Positions 37,659 to 53,642 are shown, counted from the stretch's first letter. The stretch is DNA of 64,000 nt from Progne subis subis (GCA_022316685.1 JAKJHU010000023.1:6683192-6747191); one strand, 5' to 3'. Numbers and translations: made by a program. The notes: generated by a model from the sequence alone, not told the origin.

Positions 37659-40470
37659 GGAGTTTTTTATTTCTGTACTGATTGACCTTAGAGCTGGAAT
37701 TAATGCGCTTGTAAGTAAAAACTCATTATGTAATGGTGCACAGTATAGCCAAAGGCTAATTGTATTATTTTACTGTACATCAAGCCATTCAATTTCAGTT
37801 TCAGGGACTATTACACCAGATGCATAATTCTTTGTCTTCCTTTCTCTCCCCTAACCTTTCATATTTATTCTAAGGATAAGAATATTAATGAAAATAATAA
37901 ATGTAAGTGTTTCTGCTAAAAAGGAAAAAAACCAACCTCACAAAGAATTAAGAATTAATCAATAATTACACAGCTTGCATTTAACTCCTAATTCATGGCA
38001 AGACTGCACTGTGAAGGCAGAGCTGTTCAAAGGAAACAGCTGAAAATTCTAAGAAGCATTTATGCCAATTAAAAACCAGTTAATATCTGAATGATCTAAA
38101 AGCATTTTCCACACTTGCAGACTGTGAATGTTTGGCTGGCATATACCTAATCTAGATCACTAACAGTGGGCAGAAAACTCTTAAACATTTCACTATCAGT
38201 TTATAATTTAACTCCTAGGACACCCTGTCACTCCACACAAACCAGCTCGATACACTGGTGGTACCTGCACACTGCACTGCCTGAGCTGTGACACTCATTG
38301 AGCACTTTCCCAGCTCACAGGCATATTTATCATCTCTCCATGAAGTCTAGTTTGTCATGTAGCTGCAAATGGCAAGCGTCACGTTCTTAATTACAGACTG
38401 AACAAGCTGAATGTAATTTACCAATAAAGCCTCCACTTTATTCACTTTAAGCTAAAATTGAGTTTCGAAGGTTCTCAATTTAAACATCACTAATGTAAAT
38501 TTTAATGTAAACGAAGTCTCGTAATTTAATACACTGAAATATCTACCTTCTACACCCATGGCATCAGCTGTTGAACATATTGATTGGTGGGATGCATACA
38601 AAAACTCAAGTCTGATTTTGTGTCATCCTCCTTACATCAGGGCAAACTTACACCTTCTAACCTCACTCATCACAATATGATTAGATTGTGATACCACATT
38701 CTTCCTGTGTTCCCTGTATTTGCAGAAACAAAAAGACCACAGCAGTCTTTTTGCTGATCCTATTTCCCATTTTATCAGAATTTCATCTCACTGCCACTAT
38801 TTCACCTCATTGCCATATCTCACTCCATAATATTTTGAATATTTTGCACTTTAACAGAATTATTACTGAGTTACAATTTCCTTGTAGCTTGTGTCTGCTG
38901 AATAATACACATAGTTCAATTAACTTAACTCTGGGATGACAGCACAGTTATAACATTCTCAAATATTTCAAGACATCCTGATATGGGAAAACAAGTTACC
39001 ATAACCTCTCCTGCTTGCAAAGTTGATGTTAAATACTGCTTCCCTTTATGTTTTTTTGGTATTTGCTATCATTTTCCTCCCTCTCATCTCCCATTACTTC
39101 CCAAGTTTTATTAAAGAATAGACCCTTTATGTGAATCAGGAACGTTAAGAAATTTCAGACCAGCCACAGCATCAAATTGCAATTGTTACACTTAAAGTTT
39201 TTCTGAAGGCTTTTTTTCAGGCAATTAGTTAAATAAACATAATTGCTTCATATTTTTGCAGCTATAAAATTACACTGCACTCTGACTTCTTCTGATGCTT
39301 GTTATTGATAAAAGATACAGTACTAATTTCAAACTTAGGCTACATTTAAACTTTAACATCAGCTGACTTTAACATCTGTTCAACTGTGATCTGCATAAAT
39401 CAACGACAGAAATTTCCACATTATGCATCTTCGGAAGTTTGCACTTCACCCTGGAGCTTTGTCCACACTCCGCCTACTTAAGAAAACTGTTGTTGCTCAC
39501 ACTAAAATTATAAATTACAACAGACACACATATGCCCACTGCACACACAAGCGCTGAATGAGGTTCTGGCCTTTTCCTGGTGTCATGTTTGATAAAATCA
39601 GAATAATATCATCATGATACCAGAATTATATCTGCAGTGTTTAACAGCATCTCCATTTGTGTTCATATTAGCCTTGAAAATATTTAGATTTCTCATGCTA
39701 ACAGCAAGAACCAACCTTCCCACCCCCAATAACTCCCATTGCTCCCCATCCCCCAAATGTGTGAGATTACAGAAAATCACTACCTAGCGTCTGTGTCATC
39801 CAGTATGGATAATCTACATTCAAGCAACCTGTCCAGATTCCCTTTATCATCAAATGCAGAGAGAGAGGCATGTGCACAGGCAAAGTCACCGTACCCTAAG
39901 GTAGAGCAGTCTAAAACAGGCCAAGTTGAATGAATCAGTAATTACTAATGTATGTCTGCTGGCCAAAGGAAGTTTAAATGAGAAACCTGAATAACATGTA
40001 GATATTTTCATAGCAGTTCTTAAAGTTAGATCAGTTGAGTAAGACCCATGTACCTGTCAGAAATGTCTGATGTGGGGCCTGCAGTGTAATTATTCTGGTA
40101 ACAAATAATAAAGTGAAGGAAAATGGAGCATAGCCCAATTCATCTAAAGAAATAACCAAACTCACCCAAACTCAGGATTTAGACTGAAAGCATTTGACCC
40201 CATTTAAAGCAATGATGTGTACTTTACATTTGTATTTACGTTCTCACTAAAGCTATGGAAAAAGTGCAGCCTTCAAGTATAGACATTCATACACTCATTT
40301 CATCCATCTAGATTTGCAATTTTATCTTCAGATACTAATTTCTGGTTGAAAGTTTTTGTCATATGCATATTCAGGTCTTTATATCTGAAAGGCCAAAATA
40401 TCTCAATCATTTAAAAACTTAGTTTCAAAGACTATGATGCATTTCACCATTATAATATATATTTATATAG

Positions 40471-40484
40471 ACACACACACACAC
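40471..40484 (+). repeat. Short (AC)7 microsatellite
   Basis: Seven AC units preceded by an AT-rich ATAATATATATTTATATAG stretch. Confidence 0.9.
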
Positions 40485-41369
40485 ATATGAAAGAAGTTCT
40501 TCAAGGCATTAGTTTTTCTATATATCTCCTAACATTTCAAATGGCATAAGACCATAGATAATGGCAGTGGCATATCCATATCCCATTCTCCCTTTTGCCC
40601 AAACTTTGCAGAAGTATTTTCTCTTTCATATGTACTTAATTTTTAATTAGAATTTTTAGTATGATAATAAAAATCTCCCAAAGAATGCACTCTTTATGCA
40701 AACAAAATAAATTTCCAAACAGTATTCTGTCTGAACTGAATGGAAAAGTGGATTATTTGTTGGTTCCATCACTTAGTTACATGCCTTCATCAGTCTGAAC
40801 ATAACTTTTATTTCCTAGAGTAATCCATCACAGTGACACTTTATCCTACAGTTAAACATGAAAGCTTTAATGAAACCATTCCACAGCTTTCAGCACGTTG
40901 CAGACTTACTAAAATTAAGTGTCCAGCCAGATATCCTGTGCTATGCCTCTTTATGTGCAAACCTTCAATCTCAAGGACAACTCTGAGACAAGTACACCTT
41001 TATTTACATAAAGAAATTTTGATGGTCAAGTGGTTTATTAAATACAGTCACCTTACAAATTTTCCTATAACTCCACGAGTGCTCAAACTGAGAACTCAAA
41101 CATTTTTCTTCCCTCTTTTTTGAGGTTATACTGTACTGACATCTTCACAAGAAATCAAACTAAAATTTATTAGTTTAGTGAAGTATGTTTGTCTCTACTT
41201 AGTTAGAAAAAATTATGTGAGGCTACTTTTCTGCATTGTAGAATACTGGGATGATTACCTCTTAACTTTGAAAAGTTCTAACAGGTTTAATTTGAATTAA
41301 GCCTATGAGAACAAATCGCAAAGAAATAATTTCAGAAACAATTTTTCAAAGTATACAAGAATAAACCTA

Positions 41370-41681
<312 letters not shown>

Positions 41682-44600
41682 TTAGTAAATAACATAAAGG
41701 AGTGTATATATACCATAAAGGAGATTAACTCTAGAAATGTCAAAACTTAATTACTGCATAAAAATCACATAAAGTAAAATAATTATTGTAATGCATTGAG
41801 ATGTATATGTATAATTTCAGGTTTTAGAATTAATAAACTACTGTTATTTCACTGCAAATGCACAATTAAATTGCAAGATGTTTTCAAACTTAGCTCTGGT
41901 ACACAGACTAGAGATTCGAAAATTAAAAATCCCTGGCTTTTGCATTGACAGTTCATTTCAAAACTGAGTATTTTGTACTTCATGGTTATTATTCAAAGTC
42001 CACTAACCACGTGTAGTCATACACAACTACTCCTAGCAGATTATGCAAGCACAAAACAGTTCAGGAAAACCTACTCTTAACACTGTTATAAAAACGAAGT
42101 CAGAATCACAAAGCATTTTTTAAAATAGTGCTTCTTTCATGATGATTTCAGAAGCAAACACAGGAAATCAATGACAGAAATGTAGTCCAGTCACTATGTA
42201 TTATCCCAAAATTAAATTTTCCTAATTTAATTACAGCATTTTCAAATATTCTAAAATTAAAACCTTGATTAAAATGGAAAGCAACAAGTTTGTATTTATA
42301 AATGCAAGATAGAACTTTCTGAATAATTTATTTTGCATTTTTGGAAAAAGTACTTCAAATACTACAACATTTTAAGTTGTGTCAATGGTTTTTAGTCCGA
42401 ATAAGGCCTGATTACAAGGTACCTACTATGAAATGCTTTAGGATAGTAAAAGTACACTTTTTCAAGTTTGGCACCTAGACTACATACCTAGAATCATACA
42501 TCCCTTCAAAATCTGTAGACTCACAAAATTATTATTTCTGTAAACCTGACACTTTTTCTACTTCTTTTTGCTCTGTCGCCCACCTGCACCCTGCTAAACA
42601 AGTAAAATTTCATAATTTGTAAACGATCACAATTATGAATATTTTCCTTCTTTCACAATTTATAAAAGAACACGGACAAGAAATTACCCAGCTGATAAGA
42701 GGAAAAACAAAAATCTAGAACTTTGAAGTAATAAGGTTACTTTATATCATGTCAATACATTTGAAAAATCAAATCAGCAACGTGAACAAAGAGTACAGAC
42801 GTTCTTTATCATGGGTACAGCGCAACATGACACAAACATATGTTACCTATGCTTAAGCAATATAATCACATGTAAGTTATTGCTACTTATTTTGTACCTT
42901 ATTCCCTATTACACCAAACCTCACTTTGGTTAGCATCACTTGTTTTAAGAACTGCTTCTCCCACACAAGTGCTCCACTTGAGCCAACTAATTTTACCAAC
43001 ACCCCTGAATCACAGACATTGCTCAAATCCCATCACTCTCTTCAGCTCCTGTGAACCTACCTGTTCTGATTCCACCACAGCAAAGCCCATTATATCCAGG
43101 ATGCACTTCTACAGTAAGATTATCGTATGCAAAGAAAAAGGGGATTGATAACATGCATCTCTATAGAATATTTTTCAGCTTTCACAGAAGAATTCCAAGC
43201 ATGCTGAAACCCTTATTTTCAGTCCTATGTACTAGGCATATGGCTATTACACTTTGAATAAAATGAAACATTAAATTAACCAACTCTAGCTCAATTCCCA
43301 CATCCCACTGAAGTTTCTATTGTGTTTCAACACCATTTAAACAAAGTATCTTCAAGCCCAAACTTTGCGTGCAAAGACATAATTTCATTTAAAAATACCT
43401 TGCTATTTACCATACTGTTTTCTTACTTTTGGAGACTTCCACTGCAGCTTAGAAGCAATATATTCCCCACAGTTAGATATTATCACTGTGGGCATATTCA
43501 AGGTTTCATTTGCTATCAAAAGGAGGGAATTACTGGCTTACAGTTCATGTAAGCTATGTACCTAAGGTACTGCACACTTTAAGTCCTGAAAGCAACAAGT
43601 GCAGAGGGATTTGTGGAGCAGAATCCTTCTGCTGAACAAAGCAGCACAGGGAGCCTTGAGAAGAACATGATTTGACCTCAGTTATGGAGTCACGATGTAA
43701 AATTCTTTCCATTTAAGTTAGTAGGACATTGCATTAGAAAACGGTACTTTAAAGCCATCTGTTTCTCACTGAAACAGTCAAAGGAATATAAATAAAATTG
43801 GGGCTTTTTGGTTATGCTAGCATTTAAAAAGTTATTTTAAATGCACTTTCATACTTTGCAGAGATAAACTGTCTCGTGCATTTGAAATATGCCTTACATT
43901 GCAATAAATGGGAGATTATCTAGTCTCTTTATGAGAGTTAGGGGGATTAAAGAAAAAAAATCACTTCAAAGCACTAAATCTGATGTATTTAATTTAGAAG
44001 CTCATGAATAAAAACAATTTAACTTAATTTTTTACAGTGAAATTCTGAGTTTACTAAAAATTTCAAACCAAGTTCATCCTCTGCATTTATCTAGTTTCCT
44101 GACAAAAGTGTTCTGGCTGTTCAGACAGGCCTTGATGGCTTCTCACAATTTGAACAGAAAGTACTAAATTGGCCTAAGAGGAATAAGTCACGTAAGAGAC
44201 AGTCAACGATCAATCAAAGGAAATTGATGTCCACATAGAAGGCCTGTTTTTCAATCCCAACACAGTCCAGACCCTCTCAAAATTCATTTTGACACAGACA
44301 AAACAATTTTATTTGAGGCGGTCAGACTGGAAAGAAGAAAAAGCAGGGACTATATCTGAACTGAAAACTCTTTTTCAGAAATCCACTTCAGTGACATATA
44401 ACCTACCCTTTAAGTGCAATTTGGTTTTATTCCCTCTAACATCTCCTTTCTCATTACCACAGTTATAAATTTGAAACTTCTAATCATCAAGATTTTTGGG
44501 CAGAATTTTCAAAGTTCCTATCATATCCTTTATCCTGCCCACGTACAGCAAGAAAGGACAGTAACAAGAAAGTTTCGACACTGGTTTAAAAATTCAATAT

Positions 44601-47600
44601 ATATGTAAGAGGACCGTATTAGCAGACAACTTTACTTATAGTAAAATAACCTGCACAATTTATTTCGAAAACAGCGCACTGTGCTGACCAGGTGGCCATT
44701 TTTAAGGGTCAAGGAAGCTGCTGTTGCTTGCTTTAAAATAAATTTACATTGTTAAACTAGTGCCACCTAGAAGCAGGAGAGGTGACTTTGATGGCAGCAT
44801 AAGCCCAGCGCTTCCTTTCGCTGCCCACGCCTGAATCCCTGCTGCTGCCTGTGCAGCTCATGGCCAGCGCAGGGAGGGACCAGGGCAGGCATTGCCTACT
44901 TCAGGCCACCTCCACACTTCTCATCCATTCCACCACTACATGCCCAGAGTGTGGCCAGCCTGGGAAGTCTCACCAGAGTGCTCCAGAGTCACTCAGGGAT
45001 ACCCAGGTTGCTTCAGCAGGGCAAGATTGGCACACAGGAGCCCTGCACAGTCCGGACACACCCTGCTCAACTCCCTGCCAAGCACCTGCTAACCCAAATC
45101 TCTTAGCAAAGGGTGCTCTTAGAGGTCCCCATCCACCACTTGGGAAAAGAACATGCTTCTGAGCAAGCTGAGATATACTTTAAAAGTTCTCTATGTTTCT
45201 TCAGCTTTCAACAAGCACATCTGGATGACAATATTACAACAGCCTGAAATTACACATTTATTTTGAATTCTTATTCAAAATTGTTAAAAGTTTAACTTCT
45301 AAATAATTAAATGTTGCTCTTCTGTAGATACTTTTTTCCTCAGGTAAATCTATTGCCCCCCTTATGGCAAGCTTAGAAGATTGGAATAATCTTGCTTTTT
45401 CTGAAAGTAAGCACGACCATTCACTGAATCTTTTTTTCCACAAAGCTGCACTCATGACAGTATTCCCATACTCCTGTGTTCATTCATGAGTACTGCTAGA
45501 TGTTATGATCCAGAAAGGAGATCTGTAAAGTATTAACATGCAAGCAGCTCCATTAGGATTGGATGGCCCTATACCGACTATTTTTAGGATGCTATGAAAT
45601 AACCTACAGTCTGAAAAACTTAGGATTTGCATCCCCAGAGAACAGCTACATCACTTAAAAGCAGTATCCAAAACCAACACACTGTGAAACTATATTATTC
45701 AGAGGGTGGAATAACAGCCAAATGGTAAACAGAACAGAGTTCATATTTTTACAGGCATAATTCTATTCTAAGAGTGACCAGAATCCCATGAAAGTTAATG
45801 TAAGCGTTCTGTATCCATGAAAAAGAAAAGGGTTTTTGGTATTTTTTTCCCCATTATTTTAATTATTTCCTGACTTGCAGAGTTTGAAAAGGTAAAAATA
45901 GTAGTATTTTTATACTTTTGAAGGAAAAATAACACCTTGCTGCTAAATATAAACTGCTAAGCCATTTCCTATTTTCTAACTATGTGAATATGCAAAATCC
46001 ACTCTAGTGTCTAATTTTAAAAAGTTGGTGGACTGGGAAGATAACCAAAATTCTTTTTCTTTCAATGTTGCCTGTAATTAGTTGCATGAACCCAGAGTAC
46101 TTTGACTTATCAACATTTCAGGCTTCAAGCTTTTACCCATTTTTCAGCTAAAAAAAACCTGAACAATTTCTAGGAGGGAAAGTGTATTCATCTTAAGAAA
46201 TTCAGTTTTTTTAAGAAGTTCCATATCAAATACCATCTTGCATTTCATGAAAAAAAAAATAGCGCCTAAGGATAAAAACCCAAACACTGCACTTCAAATA
46301 GCTATCAAACAGAGCATGTTGTTAGGTAACTCAGAATCTGACAAGAAATTTAACAGCATCATGCTGCTAAACTAACAGGCTGATTTCCATGAACACTGGC
46401 CAGAAACGAGGATGGTCAGCTGCTAGCCCCATGAAACAAATGTTAATAGCAAGTATCTTCTTCCCTTCCCCAAGCTGCACATGCCTGAAAAGGTGAAAAA
46501 TGAATGGAAAGCCACAGGTCTTCTGTCTCCAGAAAATATAACTGATGAGGAAACCACAAAAGAATGATGATAATAGCATCCACACCTGCATAATGGTTTT
46601 CTCCCAAAGAGGAGAGGTTATTAATACTATGATTGCATAGACTGCAATTCTAATTAAAGAGTGTCTTGGCTATATTATTTAAATCAATGCAATTTTAATT
46701 CAATGTTAAAAGTCAGTTCTGTGCATCCTTAGAATGTCACTGATCACATTACACTGTACCATTGCCAGAAGTCACAACACAGTTTGCATGTAAAGTGCAT
46801 TGAAAAAATCACGTATTTTACTTGAATACTTCCTGATATTTCACTAAAACTTTTGCTTACTACCACCAAACCGTGAAATAAGGGATTTTTGAATTAATTT
46901 TTGGCTATGTACACTAAAGATCACAATTAAGAGACCTTCCCAAGAATTAACTTAGTTAGGATCCATATTGAGAGTTGAGTGCAGAAATCGCTGCCTCTCA
47001 TTAAGCTGCCCTAAACAGGTTTTGTTTTCAGAAACATATCTGACCCAGAGCTTAACTTCTGCAAAGTACCACCACAATTCAACAAACTTCACAGTATTAA
47101 TAACATGACTACAGAGCACCTCAGTATAGGAGGCAACCATCTAAATTATCCATGGGGGAACTAAAACTTGCTTTATCCAAGAACAGAGAGCCAGTTTTGT
47201 ATTGAAGCTTGGACACTGTTTAACAGCAATGCTTACCTTTCATTCTGTACTGATACAATCAACCTTCAGCTCAGAGCTACCCCACTGTTTTGCTTTTGAG
47301 TCATTGCTAGCACAACATCCTAGAACAAATAAATGAGCATATTTGTTGGAAGAGCAAAGACTCCAACTCTATGGGTTTCATTATATATTTTATAGACATA
47401 AAGGTCAGTTACTAAGTAGAATTTCTGAGGAAGAAGGGTCTCATTTCCCCATTTTAGGGTATGGCTCTAAAAAATGGGGTTGGTTCCAGTTCAGATTTGG
47501 TGTACCTCTGAAATTCAAAGCATTTTCCTTCACTTGGGTACCGGCAGTGACTGGCTGTCTGCAGTGTGGTAATTGTAAGGCCTTTGTCTCTTCAACTAGG

Positions 47601-50600
47601 AGTACAGATAACCAGAAAAGACAGCTACTGGCAATTTGTAAGGTTTTCACTCAATCCTCCATCTAGTTTCAGAATATGGATCTCAGTATTATTTATTTTT
47701 AGAGGGACTAGACTCAGTCCTTCAATTACTACGGAGGTATCTCAAGCACCAAGACAAGCATAACTTCCACGGGGGCAAAGTACTGTGCTGATGGGACGGT
47801 GAAAACACAAACCCCAATCATACAAGAGGCAAGAAACCATTAGGTCCTTTTACTGGGATATGGAAATGAGAGTTCTGGTCCCAATTCCCAGAGACCACTT
47901 TTTTGTGTACTATAAATGCAATACAAACTAACACACACTGCAGAGAACAGGGTCTGAGAGCCCCGCTGTGATGAGCGGGCCCTACTCCTTTCTTCAGCAA
48001 GGACACAGAAATTAAACTCTCAGGAGCAAAGGTGCTGCCACCAGAAACCTTCCTTGGCCTCATTTTCAAGAGCTCCCAGGGAATATATGGAAAGCCCAGG
48101 TGTCAGGGCTTCATTTCAGCAGGGCTTCTGGCAAAGTATCTCCCCAGCCCAAGAAGAGACATTTCAGCATCCCTGGGTGGCCTCGGGTGAGTGCTAAGAA
48201 AACTCAAGTGCTGATAAATAAATTAAGCAGGCACAGAGAGCTGGGGGCATGAGCTGGAGGCTCAAGCAGGATTTAGGCAGACTGGGTCACACTCTGGTTC
48301 CTCACAGATTAAGCTACAGTATGATGTGGATGGCTTCCCCCTTCCTCAGCGGGTAGGAATACCCAAGTTCTCCACACTTTAGGCAGCGTAAGGAATGTGC
48401 TCTTCAGGAGTGATCCTGCAGTATTAACTCCCAGCCACATCTGCCTTACAAGAATTCATTTTTGTGGCCCTGTGCTTCATCTCACAATTGGAATTTGACT
48501 TATGTGTGTGTGCATTGCACAGTCTCGTATTTAAATTTCCCAAATGCTTGTCCTGGAATTAAAATAATAAATATAAACACACATGCATACATATAGATAA
48601 TTTTTTTTCATTGGATTTCATTAGATTAGATTTACATTATTAAAACTTAATATTTTAGAATTATTCTAGTGAGCCAGTAATTCCAACAGTCTCTGACACC
48701 CCCGAGCTTTTCAGTGTATAAATAAACTACTTGAGATCCCCAGCTAACCTGCAGCTAAACAGTGCTGTTATCCTTGAAGCAGATGTTTCTTGAGACTGAA
48801 ATCATATACTGAAAATAAATTAAGATGTGCACAAAGAAATTGGGGGGGAAAAAAAAAAAAAAAATCCTTAAGGTCACTAATGACAAAGCAAACAGAAAAA
48901 AAAAAAATCCAAATCCAAAATAAGCCTGTAAGTGAGCTGCAAACTTATGCAGCATCCCTTAGCTAAAGGAACAACAGGGATACAGAGTTAAAAGGATTTT
49001 TCATAAAAAAGCAGTAATTATTTTGTCATGACAGAGCTTTTTTTTTCCATTTTACTTCCATTAAAATAGTCAGCCACAGACTATGTACTCTGTTCAAGCC
49101 ACTGAGTTGTTTTAATCCAGTACTGCGTTTTTCTTAAATAAAAATTTACATATTCAAAGTACATCTATTCATAGAATTTCCCTTGTTTTAATTTTTCCTC
49201 CCATGCTACACAGCATGAATTTGCTTTTCTTACTGTTTTGATCTATTTTTACAACAATTATCACTGTCTTACACTTCCTCAGTTACCTCCTAATTTCATC
49301 AGAACAAAACAACAGATTATGCAACAGAAGATCAGCTGTATCATGAGCACAGCTGCTACCCTGCACAAAGCACAGAAGTATTCAAAATTATTCCATCCTA
49401 ACTCATATGTGGACCAGGCTGTGCACAACTGTCATGTCAGTTGTGTTAATATGCACAACATTGAAGACATCCCTCCTCAAGCTTCTGTCATCTTTTCTAG
49501 AGTGTACTTCAATTTTCAGCAGCCTTGGGTAAAAGGAAATTATAAGCAGCAGAGTAATACCTGCCTTCCTTTCCAAATTCACATACCTGAACACACACTA
49601 ACAGTAAGCCTTTTTAACCTTTTCTTATGAGACAAAAAGGGCAATATAATCTGTATTTTGTTCTACAGGCATCAAAAAAGTTAACAATAGAAAACTCTAG
49701 TTCTACTTAGTATCTGCTACCTGGCATAAAAAAATATACTCTAATTTTGTATTCTGAAATAACCATTTTAACTGCCGAATTTACTGCATTCTCACAATAG
49801 AGAACTTATTGTTAAAATTTTAATATAAACTGCCTGCAAATACAAACTGTACCAAGATTTGTAGCCAGTAGCAACTGCTGAGAATATGAAAATAATTTTT
49901 ATCAGGAATATATGTAAAAAAATTTGGGGAGCATATTGTCTTTCAATATTTATGTTGAAAATATTAATCCCATTTACACCACCACTTAGAGGATTTTTTT
50001 CCTATGGAAATGCCACCATATGAGGGGAAAAAAGTAAAAGAGAAAAAACCCTCTAAAAAATAAAACTATTAAAATACATCATTTTCCAGTGTGTTCTGTG
50101 CAGAACAATAATGAATTTACCAATTAGGTCACAAAAATACTCCATGGAATACTGCAGCAGTTTTTAGCAAACACATCCTCAGGTGTATACTCCAAAGTAT
50201 AGCTTGTATAAAAAATATTAGACTTGGATGTAGACTCAGAAACTTGGCTATTGCCAGTGGTGACACCATGAAGGCCCACCAGTGACACCCACAGAAAAAG
50301 TCAACTGGTGTCTGCAGAGGATTTCTTACTACAATTACACTGCTTTCAAAAGATGCTTTGGTCCTGAAAGTCAGCCCAGGTGTGTATTCCCAAATGGCAG
50401 CTGTACAGAGCAGCCTATGTCCTCAATTACAAAAGAACATTTTTCCCCCAAAGAAAAATAATTCAAGGATTCAATATGAATGTTGTCTGCTGAATGTTGC
50501 TCCTGTATGTTCATATAATCATACAAGTAAAGTATCAGGGCTCAATAGCAGTATATTTGTCCATTCTGGGGTACAGCCAGGACAGAGTGAAAAAAATCTG

Positions 50601-52277
50601 GTTTTGTGTGAGCTGTAGGATGTGTCCTACCAAATGGCATTTGGTGAGCAAAACCACAATCAGCTGGCAGGGAATACCTCCAGAAATACATTGTATGGGT
50701 ACTGAAGCCATGTCCCAGTCATATCAGATGATGAGCATCTCTTGTTGCACCAACTTTTCCTTGAAAGAACTTCCTGAAAGGACCCATAGAGCAACATCAA
50801 CCTTTCAGTGCTTGACTGTTCACAGCTCCATTAGTTCCACACCAATCCCACAGAGGAGGTTTACCATGCCCAACACATATTCTACTGCAAAAACTGCAGC
50901 AGAGGGTAGAAATCAGGTGCTCTGGAGCACAGAACCAAGAGCACACTGGATGTGGGATGCCAGTGCCCAGGCTACAGGACCAAATGTGCCACTCACAAAG
51001 CCAGAGGCAGTAAGGAGTAGTTTCCATAACCATTTGTGATTTCTGAATGACACTGACAGCAGCTTCCTTTCCATTCTTCAGCACAGTCAACCAGGTTTAA
51101 TGCTTTCACCTAAGACAAGTGGGTTGATTTTAAATTACAGTAGAAAAACTGACATAGTTTAGTTCTGTTATCAACTGGGAGGCAGGTAGCTGCTAAGTAG
51201 CAGCAGCGGCTTTCTGCTGCAACTGAAATTCCACTGGAATGTGACACAGGTGTGCTTACACGTGAAAATTTATTAAGGAAAATTATTTAAAGTTTGGCAG
51301 AAACGTGAAGCAGCATGGGCTGGTCAAACCTTATACTGGTCTAACACAGATGTGACAATGACTTGTTAGATGTTCTGTCCTAAGAGAGATAGAAGTGCAA
51401 CTGGATGCCGACACTGGCACACCCCTCTATTTATATGAGAATGAGCCTGAGCTCATCAAAGCGGTGTGTGTTCCACACATCAACTCCAAACAACACCCAG
51501 GGATCAACTGGAAAGAGATTCCATGGACAAGAGCATTCAGCATTTGTTCCCATGGGTTAAGGAAAGCTCATGTTCTCTCACACATTTCATTTCTGCAATA
51601 CCACACTTCCCTGACATATGCAATAAAAATAATATATTTGTGGGTGACTGCACATCTGTGTAAAAAAGGGTAACATAAATAACACCATATGGTCTCAACA
51701 CAAATTCCATGGTAAAGGGAAATTGACAGAAGTATTTTTTATTTTTAAGAGATCATGACAATTTAGTTCCTTTCTCAGTACTAGACAATACCTAGATATT
51801 GTAAAAACAGGATAGGGAATTATACTGAAATTTTGAGAGGGTAGTTGAAGGACAGACTATAATTGTTTAAAAGTATGGGCCCTTTATCCTGGCAAACTAC
51901 AGAGTTTACAACACAGCCCTACAGAACTAGGCTACTCTGATAAAGACTTCCATGAAAATTTCTTGATAGCCCTAAAAAGTTTTTAAATGTAAATCCCATC
52001 CACCTTTAAAACTAAATATTTGTATTAACATCTATTAAACTTTTATAAACAAAGAAAGCCCAAGGATTCAGAAAGGATTAAAAGCATGATTTGGGAGCTT
52101 GTCTTCTATGTCTTCCTCAATTAAAGCACATACATGACAGCAACAGAAGAAAACTGAACAAAAGGCTTATTTCTCTTGAATTTTTGTGATCTTGCTGCAC
52201 TGCTTTTTTGTTCAAGTCAAGCGTCATAAGAAAATAAAAATACTGTTTTAAATAAAGATGCCATTAATGGAAGTTGT

Positions 52278-52298
52278 ATAAGGTGTCAAACACCTTAT
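52278..52298 (+). repeat. Inverted repeat, 9-bp arms, 3-nt loop
   Basis: ATAAGGTGT and ACACCTTAT flank CAA, a perfect stem. There is no T-run or other terminator context of meaning in a vertebrate intron. Confidence 0.9.
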
Positions 52299-53642
52299 GT
52301 TAAAAGCTTGGACTGACCCAGCTGTCCCCTCCCTTGTACTATTCCAGCCCACTTCCCCACTAAGCTTCTTTAAAAATACCGCCTTGTAAAAAGCCAAGTT
52401 AACAAGGCCTTAAGTGAAATACCTGTGTTCACAAAAGCCTAGCTAGATCTGAAACAATCCAGAAAAAAAGAAACAAATTAATATTTGCAACATCATTTTT
52501 CTACTTAGAGGTGTTTTGTTTGGTTTTTCCCCAAAATAAGAAGCCAACCATACTCCGTTTTGAATGCATAGACTCCAGAGCTTCACATGCACCCCAAGTT
52601 AAGTATTTCCTATGAGCTGGAATTTACCATCTCCCAACAAATTCTAAGACATTCTGTGGAAGTTGAACTATCCTCACTAACTGTACGGTAAAACTTAAAA
52701 ATCTGTTCTTTTATTTTCCTAAACGAAGATTTTAGTTAGGATGAGTACCTAGAAAGGCATCATACTCTTAAGTGTACGCCCTTCCAACGAAGCAAGGCAT
52801 GATCTTGTAAATGTAACTATTGTGTTCCAGAAGAATTTTAGCAAAACCTCCTCTAAGTTTTTGCACTGTAAATATAAAGAGTTCCTGTAGGTCAATTATG
52901 TGGACTTGGTTTGGCACACTGTAGTTTCCACAGTAAGATATCTGTTGTATAAAAGCTACGTGTTATCTACTACAAGATGCCAAAAGAAACAATTGCAACC
53001 TACAGGTGTTAAATACATTAAACCTATCAGCTTCTACATGCAACAGATTGACAGTTGACCATAGTCACCTATTTTTCCCCCATCATCAACATTTACATAA
53101 GTTCTAATGAGCTTTAGCCAAGAAAAACACATTCTGGGAATCCAGTAGTCTTTCACGTCATATCAAATGCATTCAATCCATAAGTCATATCATACTTGTA
53201 TTCAAAGTATATGCAATGTGCCAAATATGCCTCCAAAATAAAGAAACTGTTACACAAGAACAGACTGTTAATCAAGAATCCTATACCATCCTGAGTCTGT
53301 ACATCCCTGTTTTGTGCTTGGAGTACTTTTCTCCACTGTTTTATCACTGATGCAACCAGAAGGAGTATTGTGGAGAGTATTAATTCATTTAAGCACTTTC
53401 AGTTGGTTAAAAAAACAACTATCTTGAGCCAAAGTAGGCTCTTGAATTATATATGGGCAGAAACATGAGTACTGCAGTACAGTGCAAATTCTGAAATATC
53501 CAAGTGAGGAAGGTGTTTTTGCTTGTTTATTTACACAGGAAATATTTTAGACACACAGGCTTTTAGAGAAGATTAAGGATGGAATTTGCAAGGAGGTTTA
53601 GGAGAAGACATTGTCAAAATCTTTTGAATCTTAATAGAAGCG

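Noticed and set aside
44851..45162. 103-codon frame in a GC-rich patch
   Set aside because: A CxxC pair is present, but nothing else suggests a real protein; GC-rich patches lack stops by chance.
49238..49630. 130-codon plus-strand frame
   Set aside because: No recognisable domain; composition follows the local sequence.
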